Shown piece by piece: positions 27,547 to 35,106 of a DNA stretch of 57,584 nt. The DNA comes from Bifidobacterium miconisargentati (GTDB lineage Bacteria > Actinomycetota > Actinomycetes > Actinomycetales > Bifidobacteriaceae), in assembly GCF_019331675.1 (NCBI RefSeq), contig NZ_JAHBBJ010000019.1:1-57584 (forward strand). The letters run 5' to 3'. The stretch's first letter is position 1. The number at the start of each line of letters is the position of its first letter. The notes beneath the pieces are model-generated. The model saw only the letters and a list, made by a program, of their open reading frames with translations, was not told the DNA's origin and ran no database searches. The translations under genes were made by a program, and so were the position numbers.

Positions 27547-30500
27547 CTCGGAATACCGCGATGCGCGGCCTGACCGCCTCCCGGTCCGCTGAGAAGCCGG
27601 CCCACCTGACCAGGCGGGCCAAGGCGACGATGGCCCGATCCTTCCGCAAGGGAGTGTCGAAGCTGTTCGCCATGATGCTGGGCGCGGCCATGACGCTCGG
27701 CGGCGCGGCCGCGACGACCGCCGCCGTCGCCGACGAGATGAACGCCAACGCCACGCAGCAGCAGGCTGCGGACAAGACCAGCACGACCATCGACCCGACC
27801 AAGGCCCAGTCCGACGTGACGATGATCGCATTCCAGCAGTCGTGGAACACCATCGCCAAGGAATGCAAGGCCACGTACGGGCCGGAAGGCGTCGGCTACG
27901 TGCAGATCTCCCCGCCCGAGGAGTCCGTGCAGGGCACCCAGTGGTGGACGGTCTACCAGCCGATCAGCTATTCGCTCAACTCGCGTTTCGGCACCGAATC
28001 CGAGCTGGAGAGCATGATCAAGACCTGCAACAGCGTGGGTGTGCAGATCATCGCCGACGTGGTGCTCAACCACACCTCCGGCCACGACGTCTCGTGGGTG
28101 GACGACCAGTACGGCGTGGCCGGCACCGCCTACAACGGCACGTACGGCCGCTATCCGGGCATCGGCATCTACCAGTACGAGGAAAGCGGCAACAACCACC
28201 AGTACGGCCTTGCCACGGGCGACTTCCACTCCTGCCGCACCAACATCGCCGACTACACCAACGCCGACGAAGTGCAGGACTGCCGTCTGTCGACCATGTG
28301 GGACATCAACACCGGCTCCAGCCGTGTGCAGACCATCCAGGCCGAATATCTCGCCAAGCTGTGGAACCTCGGCGTGCGCGGCTTCCGCATCGATTCCGCG
28401 AAGCACATCGACACGCTCGATTTGAAGGCCATCAAGGCGAAGCTTGCCCAGAAGATCGGCGTGAAGGCCGCTGACATCCCGTTCCAGCAGGAGGTCATCT
28501 ACCACCAGGGCGAATCCCCGCTGCTCGCGCCGAAGAACTACACGACCAACGGCGACGTCACCGAATTCTCCTATTCGTACCAGCTGCGGCAGTACTTCAA
28601 CGGCGACGTCTCCAACCTGAAGAACATCAGCAACGGACTGCTGCCGAGCAACAAGGCCACCGTGTTCGTGACCAACTGGGATACCGCACGCGGTTCCGAA
28701 ACGCTCACCGTCGACTCCGGCTCACGCTACGAGCTTGCGAACGCTTTCATGCTCGCCTACGACTACGGCAAGCCGAAGCTCATCTCCGACTACTACTTCA
28801 CCGACGCCAACTCCGACGCCGGCCCGAACGGCACCACGGACACGCATGTGACCGACGTCGACTTCGACGAGGCGTGCAAGACGAGCGGCACCCGCGAACA
28901 GGGCCAGTGGCTGTGCGAACAGCGCTGGGCGTCCGTGCGCGGCATGATCGGCTTCCACAACGCGGTGGCCGGCACTACGGTCGGTCGCTGGCAGGACAAC
29001 GGCGCGAACAACATCGGCTTCGCCCGTCAGGACGCCAACGGCAACGACCAGGGCTTCATCGCCATCAACAACACGTTGCAGGAACATGAGGAAACGTATG
29101 AGACGAACCTGCCCGATGGCGAGTACTGCGACGTGTACACGTCCGGCAAGACCTGCAACAAGGTGACCGTGAAGGGCGGCAAGCTGAGCGTGACGATCGC
29201 CAAGCGCTCCGCCGTCGCGATCTACGCGGCCGCTGACAAGCCGGCTGATTGGGTTGGCTACGAGACCGCGGACACCGGTTACGACGATCAGGTCAACACC
29301 GACCGCATCGGCGACGATTCGGCCACGATCTACTACAAGCCCAGCTCCGACTGGGGCGACGACGTGTACATCCAGTACGCGATCGGCGACACGCTACTCA
29401 ACGGCACGCCCGTGAAGATGGAGAAGGTCTCCGGCAGCGACGCGGCCTGCGAGGCGGCGGACGGCTGGTACAAGACCACCATCAAGGACGCCACGGCGAA
29501 GCGTCTCAAGTACCGGTTCACCAACGACCCGGCCGGTGCCGACAGCGCGCTGTGGGACTACCGCGACGGCTATTCGAACGCCGGCGGCTCCAAGCCGTAC
29601 GAGAACGCGGTCGGCACGGCCATCACCGCGGTCGAGAACCACGACGAGACGATCGGCGTGCCGTTCGTGTGCGTCGCCTCGACCAAGACCACGTTCACCG
29701 TGCACTTCAAGGCCGCCAGCGACGCTCAGAAGCAGGCGACCGGCGTGGTCGTCTGGGGTACGGACGTGAACGGCAACCCGCTGGGCAAGACGTACCATGC
29801 GTTCGACAAGACCTCCGATTCGTGGGGCAAGCGCATGAGCACGACGCTGGGCGGCGACTTTACCACGGTGAACTACCGTATCGTCTCCGCTGAGGGCGGC
29901 TCGGTGGACGCTGATGCGGTCTCCGGCACGGAGAGTTCGTACACGGCTTCCGTGATCGACAAGAAGGAAGGCAGCGTGGTCGCCAAGGTGCGCGGCTCCA
30001 TCGAAGCATGGGCCGACGGTTCCGACGGCAAGTCGTACGACTCGTCCGAAGAATCGCGCAACCCGGCCTCCGTGCCCACGCCGAACGACGTGAAGAACCC
30101 GAAGCAGCTCAACGTGATCGTGCACTACATGCGAGCCGACGGCAACTACCAGGAGTACGACCTCGACACGGACGCCTGGAAGGGCTGGGATCTGTGGACA
30201 TGGTCGGGTGAGCAGTCCGGCTCCCCGGTCTCGTTCACCGAGCATGACGATTACGGCATGATCGCGCGCTACACGCTTGACCAGCCGACCAAGGGCAACC
30301 GCACGCCCGAGTTCGTCCTGCGCCAGGGCGGTGATTCGTGGATGAGCAAGGATCCGGACGGCAACGACCGACTGATCCCCGAGTCCGCGATTCAGGTCGC
30401 GGCCGGCCAGACGGAGACCGGTACGGCCGAGATCTGGCTGGTGAGCGGCGATCCGACGATCTACACGTACCGTCCGTCGGTGCTCGGCGTGACGTTCGAG

Positions 30501-31928
30501 ACCGGTTTCGATTGGAACGTCAGCCCGCAGGCCGTGGTCTACGGCGGCACGGTCCGCCCGATCGCCGACAACCAGGTGCCGAAGCGCGAGGGGTACATCC
30601 TCACCGGTTGGACCACCGACGCGGACGGCAAGGAGCCGTTCACGATCGGCGAGGGCGGCACTCCGGTGACCGAACGTCTCAAGCTGTGGGCCCAGTACGA
30701 GAAGGCGAACGTGGTCAAGTTCGATACGGGCATCGACTGGAACGTCTCGTCGCAGACCGTGAGGACCGGTGGAACCGTGGCTCCGATCGCCGCCAACCAG
30801 GTGCCGCGCCGCGACGGCTACGACCTGCTCGGCTGGAGCACTGAGAAGGGAGCGACGGAACCGAAATTCACGATCGGTGACGGCGGCACCCCGGTGAACG
30901 GTGACATCACGCTGTACGCGGTGTGGAAGATCAAGCAGTACACGGTGACGTTCGTGACCGGCGAGGGTGGTTCGGATATCGCGCAGCAGACCGTCAATCA
31001 CGGCGATGCGGTCACGCGGCCGGCCGATCCGACGATGGCGGGCAAGACGTTCGTCGGCTGGACGACGGACGCGGACGGCAAGACGCCGTACGTGTTCGGC
31101 TCGGCGGTGACCGGCGACCTGACGCTGTACGCCAAGTGGGATGACGAGCCGTCCGCGAAGTACTACCTGGTGACGTTCCACCGCAACGACGGCACGACCG
31201 GCGCCGACGAGGCCACGGCGATGTACGTCAAGTCCGGCGAGAAGCTGACCGCGCCTACGCTGACCCGCGACGGGTACCGTCTGACCGGCTGGTACACGGC
31301 CGCGGACGGCAGCGGCACGGCGTACGACTTCGCGACGGGCGTGACCGGCGATCTGACGCTGTACGCGCATTGGGTGCGGGCTTGGAAGGTGACGTTCGAC
31401 CTCAACTACGAGGGCGCTCCGGCTGCCGGTGAGGACGGTTCGGTGCCCGCGCAGATGGTGGACGATGGCGCGAACGCTTACGTTGCGGAGCCTTCGCCCA
31501 AGCCGGCCCGTGAGGGGTACACGTTTGAGGGATGGTATGCGGATACCGAGCTGAGCACGAAGTTCGTGTTCAAGGGCAGCAAGGACGAGGAGCCTTCGCT
31601 GGTGACGGCCGACATCACCCTCTATGCCAAGTGGGTGAAGGAAGGCAGGAAGTGGACGATTACGTTCAAGACCAATGCGGGCGACCTTTCTGAAGTGTTT
31701 GCCACGCAGACAGTGCCGGACGGCGAGTACCTGACCAAGCCGAAGACCAAGCTGACCCGCGAGGGCTACACCTTCCAGGGTTGGACCACCGTGCGTAACG
31801 ACGCCTTCGCCTCGAACAAGAACGGTACGTTCTCGGGCGGCAGCGCCTTCGGCTTCGACACCGACGGCAAGAGCCTCATCCCGATCGACCGCAACGGCAC
31901 CCTCTACGCCCTCTGGTCCAAGGACTGA
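27543..31928 (+). CDS. Secreted multidomain GH13 alpha-amylase with starch-binding modules and Flg_new repeats
   Basis: The 1461-residue protein has a signal peptide (about residues 30-65, preceded by a long basic n-region). GH13 follows to about 565: region I IIADVVLNH, nucleophile Asp284 in GFRIDSAKH, acid Glu317 in QQEVIY, Asp380 in FVTNWD. The usual NHD His is Trp379 here. Residues 590-690 resemble CBM25/26 and about 855-978 a CBM41 alpha-glucan module. Residues 979-1461 carry six Flg_new/InlB B-type repeats (GYTFEGWYAD, DLTLYAKW). It should hydrolyse starch outside the cell. No wall anchor or C-terminal membrane segment is seen. The ATG overlaps the adhesin stop (ATGA), and AAGGGAG precedes it inside the adhesin gene. 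Confidence 0.9.
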   Translation: MTRNTAMRGLTASRSAEKPAHLTRRAKATMARSFRKGVSKLFAMMLGAAMTLGGAAATTAAVADEMNANATQQQAADKTSTTIDPTKAQSDVTMIAFQQSWNTIAKECKATYGPEGVGYVQISPPEESVQGTQWWTVYQPISYSLNSRFGTESELESMIKTCNSVGVQIIADVVLNHTSGHDVSWVDDQYGVAGTAYNGTYGRYPGIGIYQYEESGNNHQYGLATGDFHSCRTNIADYTNADEVQDCRLSTMWDINTGSSRVQTIQAEYLAKLWNLGVRGFRIDSAKHIDTLDLKAIKAKLAQKIGVKAADIPFQQEVIYHQGESPLLAPKNYTTNGDVTEFSYSYQLRQYFNGDVSNLKNISNGLLPSNKATVFVTNWDTARGSETLTVDSGSRYELANAFMLAYDYGKPKLISDYYFTDANSDAGPNGTTDTHVTDVDFDEACKTSGTREQGQWLCEQRWASVRGMIGFHNAVAGTTVGRWQDNGANNIGFARQDANGNDQGFIAINNTLQEHEETYETNLPDGEYCDVYTSGKTCNKVTVKGGKLSVTIAKRSAVAIYAAADKPADWVGYETADTGYDDQVNTDRIGDDSATIYYKPSSDWGDDVYIQYAIGDTLLNGTPVKMEKVSGSDAACEAADGWYKTTIKDATAKRLKYRFTNDPAGADSALWDYRDGYSNAGGSKPYENAVGTAITAVENHDETIGVPFVCVASTKTTFTVHFKAASDAQKQATGVVVWGTDVNGNPLGKTYHAFDKTSDSWGKRMSTTLGGDFTTVNYRIVSAEGGSVDADAVSGTESSYTASVIDKKEGSVVAKVRGSIEAWADGSDGKSYDSSEESRNPASVPTPNDVKNPKQLNVIVHYMRADGNYQEYDLDTDAWKGWDLWTWSGEQSGSPVSFTEHDDYGMIARYTLDQPTKGNRTPEFVLRQGGDSWMSKDPDGNDRLIPESAIQVAAGQTETGTAEIWLVSGDPTIYTYRPSVLGVTFETGFDWNVSPQAVVYGGTVRPIADNQVPKREGYILTGWTTDADGKEPFTIGEGGTPVTERLKLWAQYEKANVVKFDTGIDWNVSSQTVRTGGTVAPIAANQVPRRDGYDLLGWSTEKGATEPKFTIGDGGTPVNGDITLYAVWKIKQYTVTFVTGEGGSDIAQQTVNHGDAVTRPADPTMAGKTFVGWTTDADGKTPYVFGSAVTGDLTLYAKWDDEPSAKYYLVTFHRNDGTTGADEATAMYVKSGEKLTAPTLTRDGYRLTGWYTAADGSGTAYDFATGVTGDLTLYAHWVRAWKVTFDLNYEGAPAAGEDGSVPAQMVDDGANAYVAEPSPKPAREGYTFEGWYADTELSTKFVFKGSKDEEPSLVTADITLYAKWVKEGRKWTITFKTNAGDLSEVFATQTVPDGEYLTKPKTKLTREGYTFQGWTTVRNDAFASNKNGTFSGGSAFGFDTDGKSLIPIDRNGTLYALWSKD

Positions 31929-31948
31929 TAACTGAATAACGAACACAG

Positions 31949-31994
31949 CAGGCCGGTACCGTGAAGCCCTCAAGGCCATCACGGTACCGGCCTG
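31949..31994 (+). terminator. Terminator hairpin after the amylase gene
   Basis: CAGGCCGGTACCGTGA returns as its exact complement after a 14-nt loop; only TTCG follows, no long T-run. Confidence 0.75.
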
Positions 31995-32008
31995 TTCGCT
32001 ATTCGCCG

Positions 32009-32141
32009 TTACACCAGGATTGACACCCGTATTCTCGGCTCCCCTTGAAGGACATCGCCTACAAACAGCTCTGCTGTTTGCTTCACGGCGATGTCCTGAC
32101 AAGGGGAGCCAAGAATAGGGGGACATGTCAATCTTGGTTTA
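32009..32141. repeat. Intergenic element with terminal inverted repeats (copy 3, degenerate)
   Basis: The left end TTACACCAGGATTGACA and right end TGTCAATCTTGGTTTA match the ends of the elements at 305-528 and 7675-7797 with a few changes and without the outer GGCTCTG. The interior has GGCTCCCCTTG, the GGACATCGCC...GGCGATGTCC inverted pair and AAACAGctctGCTGTTT. Confidence 0.65.
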
Positions 32142-32176
32142 TATAGATTCGAGTCGGCGCCTGTCTCAAACCGGCG

Positions 32177-32278
32177 CTAAGTATGCGGCTCGACCATGCC
32201 CTCGCATACATAGTGTGGGTTTGGACGTGCGAAACGACACTAAGTATGCGGGCCCTTCGTTCAGCCGCATACATAGTG
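32177..32278. repeat. Two tandem hairpins built on CTAAGTATGCG (set D)
   Basis: Hairpins at 32177-32213 (11-bp arms, one mismatch) and 32238-32278 (14-bp arms, one mismatch). Each is followed by the same TAGTGTGGGTTTGG, so the whole is a tandem repeat of roughly 65 bp. It lies between the adhesin/amylase unit and rlmB. Confidence 0.7.
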
Positions 32279-32337
32279 TGGGTTTGGGCTCTCAAACGCC
32301 ATGAGGGCTTCCGTGCCCAATATGTGTCATAGAAAAC

Positions 32338-32383
32338 AAGTGAGGCGGCTCTCCCCCTTGGTATGGGGAGAGCCGCCTCACTT
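32338..32383. terminator. Bidirectional terminator between the amylase and rlmB
   Basis: AAGTGAGGCGGCTCTCCCC and its exact complement form a 19-bp stem with an 8-nt loop. The genes on the two sides converge on it. Confidence 0.8.
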
Positions 32384-32429
32384 ATGTCAATCGGCTGAAT
32401 CGGCCGTCAAGCCGTCACTTCAGTATCCG

Positions 32430-33434
32430 TCACTTCGCTGCCTCAGCCGCGCCGGCCTTGCGGCGGGCGTTGGCCACGGCGTACAGGCTGATGCCCGCCG
32501 CCACGGAGGCGTTGAGCGATTCCACGGACGAGCTGATCGGGATGCCGGCGATGGCGTCGCACGCCTCGCGCACCAGACGGCTCAGGCCGCTACCCTCGGA
32601 GCCCAGCACCACCACGAGCGGATCGGTCTCGAAACCGGTCTCGCCCACGAGCTTGTCGCCGCCGCCGTCGAGGCCCACCACGTAGTAGCCGCGCTCCTTC
32701 AAGCCCTCGATCGCCTTGTTGAGGTTCACCACGCGGGCCACCGGCATGTGCGCGGCGGCACCGGCGGACACCTTCCAAGCCGCGGCGGTCACGGAAGCGG
32801 AACGACGCTCCGGCAGAATCACGCCGTTGGCACCGAACGCGGCCGCCGAACGGATCACGGCGCCCAGGTTCTGCGGATCGGTCACGCCGTCGAGCGCGAT
32901 GAACAGCGGTCGGGCGGCGATGCGCGCGGCCGCCGAGTTCGCGGCCTCCATCGCCTTCGCCTTCTTCTCCGCACGGTCGGCCAGCGAGGCCAGCGAGGAG
33001 TACTCGAACGGGTTGACCTTGAGAATCACGCCCTGATGGTTGCCGGAGCGGGCGATGCGGTCCATCTCCAGACGGTCGGCCTCCATCATGTGCAGACCGG
33101 ACGTGCCCGCCAGCTTCACGATCTCGCGCGTGCGGTCGTCATGCTCGATGCGGGACATGATGTACAGCGTGGAGCTCGGCACGCCCACGCGCAGCGCCTC
33201 CAGCACGGAGTTGCGGCCGAACACCAGATCGGAGGTGTCCGCGGAGGCGAACTTGTCCACGCGCCTGCGGGCCGCGAGACGCGGATCGGCCATCTTACGG
33301 CGATCAGCCGCCTTCTTGGCCGCGTAGGCCTTGTGATAGACGCGGTCCTCGGCCTTCGGAGTGGGGCCGTGACCCTTCAGTTTGTTACGATGCTTGCCAC
33401 CCGACCCCTTGGTCGGTCCTTTCTTAATAGCCAT
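32430..33434 (-). CDS. rlmB: 23S rRNA (guanosine-2'-O)-methyltransferase, TrmH/SpoU family
   Basis: The protein is 334 residues long. A lysine-rich N-terminal tail (AIKKGPTKGSGGKHRNKLKG) leads to a substrate-binding domain with VFGRNSVLEALRVGVPSS and then the SPOUT knot: FIALDGVTDPQNLGAVIRSA (motif 1), VVLGSEGSGLSRLV (motif 2), SSVESLNASVAAGISLYAV (motif 3). It methylates the 2'-O of a guanosine, G2251 in E. coli numbering. ATG 33434 is preferred; 33443 and 33464 are alternatives, none with a ribosome site. It is divergent from the MFS gene with about 60 bp between starts. Confidence 0.9.
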   Translation of the reverse strand: MAIKKGPTKGSGGKHRNKLKGHGPTPKAEDRVYHKAYAAKKAADRRKMADPRLAARRRVDKFASADTSDLVFGRNSVLEALRVGVPSSTLYIMSRIEHDDRTREIVKLAGTSGLHMMEADRLEMDRIARSGNHQGVILKVNPFEYSSLASLADRAEKKAKAMEAANSAAARIAARPLFIALDGVTDPQNLGAVIRSAAAFGANGVILPERRSASVTAAAWKVSAGAAAHMPVARVVNLNKAIEGLKERGYYVVGLDGGGDKLVGETGFETDPLVVVLGSEGSGLSRLVREACDAIAGIPISSSVESLNASVAAGISLYAVANARRKAGAAEAAK

Positions 33435-33493
33435 AGGTGCCATTCTCCCAGCACCCCAGCCCAAGCGTGCCGGGTGTTGCTAAGGTATTGAGC

Positions 33494-34879
33494 GTGAAGC
33501 AGCAGCGCATGATATTCGGACTGCCCCTGGTGTATTGGGGCTTGTGGCTGGCGATTCTGATCCTGTGGATGGGCCGGTTCGTCACCTCATTCCTCTCCAT
33601 CTACCTGGTCTCCGCGCTGCACATCAACGAAGGCGTGGTGGGCGCGGTCGTCTCCATGTACGGCTTCGGCTCGATCATCGGCTGCCTGTTCGGCGGCACG
33701 CTCTCCGACCGTTTCGGCCGTCAATCCATGATCATCATCGGCGAGATCGGCGCGGCCATCGCCCTGCTCGTGGTCTCCGCGCTCACCGCACCGGTGGCCA
33801 TCGGCGCCGCCCTGTTCGTCTACGGCGCGTTCGCCTCGCTGCCCAGCCCCGCCATCGCCGCGTACATCGCGGACGTGGTGCCCGTCAAACGCCAGCAGCG
33901 CGCCTACGTGCTGCAATCGTGGGCAATCAACTTCGGGTACGCGATCGGCCCGATCGTGGCGAACCAGCTCGTCAAGGTCTCGTATTCGCTGATGTTCTAC
34001 GTCGAGGCTGCGGTGATGGTGGCCGTCACCGTGCTGCTGATCGCCTTCTTCCGCGAGGTGCGGCACCTCGGCATCACCGCGCCCGGTCCGTCCGGTGCCG
34101 TACGTGCGGCCACTGCCGGTGCGGATGGCAAGGACGGTGGCGACGGTGCGGCGAACGTGGGCATCGCCGGTGACGGTGACACGACCAACAGTGGCGACAG
34201 GGCCACCGCCGACGTGACTGCCACCTCTTCCGATCCCGGTACTGCCAAGCCAGCCGCCCCGTCCCTGCGCGACAACTGGCGCCGCGTCCTGACCGACGTA
34301 CCCTTCCTCGCCTTCTCCGTGCTGATGTTCGGCTACTATCTCGTCTACTTCCAGTCGACCTCCGGCCTGCCCATCGCCATGACCGATCTCGGCTTGGGGC
34401 TGGGGGAGTACTCGGTGCTGCTCACCATCAACGGTTTCATGCTGTGCGCGCTGCAGATCCCCGCCATGAAACTGTTCGCGCGCATGGGCAACTCGCGCGT
34501 GCTCGTCGTGGGCCTCGCCGTCACGGTCGTGGGATACGCGGTGCAGATCGTGGCCCATTCCTGGGCCGGATTCGCGCTCGCCGTGGTGCTCTGGACACTC
34601 GGCGAACTGGGCACGTTCCCCATCGCCACCACCACCGTGGCCGCCATGGCCCCGGCCTCCGCGCGCGGCACTTACCAAGGCGTCTACAACGTGATCTGGT
34701 CCGTCTCCATCGCGCTGGCGCCGCTCGTGGGCGGCTGGACCATCAGCGGCTTCGGCGGCCGCACGCTGTGGATCGCCTGCACGCTCGTGCTCATCGCCGT
34801 CACCATCGGCCTGCGACTGACCAAATCCTCCCGCGACCGTGCCATCGCCCGCAATCTCCAGGACCAGCTCGCCGGCTGA
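33494..34879 (+). CDS. Major facilitator superfamily transporter
   Basis: The 461-residue membrane protein has 12 predicted segments. The MFS motif A is GGTLSDRFGRQ in the loop after segment 2, and SIIGCLFGG leads into it. The central loop (about residues 205-260) is a Gly/Asp/Ala/Thr-rich spacer, unusually long for the family. It resembles DHA1-type drug exporters, but the substrate is unknown. The GTG at 33494 is chosen because TAAGGT lies 7 nt upstream, consistent with a leaderless mRNA; the next in-frame ATG (33509) would lose only five residues. Confidence 0.85.
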   Translation: MKQQRMIFGLPLVYWGLWLAILILWMGRFVTSFLSIYLVSALHINEGVVGAVVSMYGFGSIIGCLFGGTLSDRFGRQSMIIIGEIGAAIALLVVSALTAPVAIGAALFVYGAFASLPSPAIAAYIADVVPVKRQQRAYVLQSWAINFGYAIGPIVANQLVKVSYSLMFYVEAAVMVAVTVLLIAFFREVRHLGITAPGPSGAVRAATAGADGKDGGDGAANVGIAGDGDTTNSGDRATADVTATSSDPGTAKPAAPSLRDNWRRVLTDVPFLAFSVLMFGYYLVYFQSTSGLPIAMTDLGLGLGEYSVLLTINGFMLCALQIPAMKLFARMGNSRVLVVGLAVTVVGYAVQIVAHSWAGFALAVVLWTLGELGTFPIATTTVAAMAPASARGTYQGVYNVIWSVSIALAPLVGGWTISGFGGRTLWIACTLVLIAVTIGLRLTKSSRDRAIARNLQDQLAG

Positions 34880-34919
34880 GCCGCACGTCCACGCCGGCCG
34901 CATCGGCCATGCGGGGATA

Positions 34920-35106
34920 ACCATACAAAACGCCATTACGCTGTGCGCCAAGCGCGCCGCGCAGTTATGGAATAATGGCAATCGTATGCATCGGCAGCAG
35001 TTGCGTCGATGCCCATAACCGCGCAGTCCTTGCGTGGCGGCCGGGAGAGAAAACCCGGCAAAGGCCGCAGGACTGACTACTCCGCGGCTATACCAAGGAG
35101 AACAGT
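34920..35106 (+). promoter_or_regulatory. Structured 5' leader of the P-type ATPase gene
   Basis: CAGTCCT (near 35026) pairs with AGGACTG (near 35070). The stem encloses a CCGGG-agagaaaa-CCCGG hairpin and further GC pairs (GGCGGCC...GGCCGC). A ribosome site AAGGAG follows 25 nt on. The upstream part has a second imperfect fold (GGCATCG...CGATGCC sense). No known riboswitch consensus was recognised, so regulatory action is only suggested by structure and position. Confidence 0.35.

Noticed and set aside
32177..32278. CRISPR-like array
   Set aside because: Only two units, each itself a hairpin. There are no spacers of constant length and no cas genes in the window.
34920..35106. yybP-ykoY or M-box riboswitch before the cation pump
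   Set aside because: The conserved loops of those families are not visible; only a generic folded leader can be claimed.
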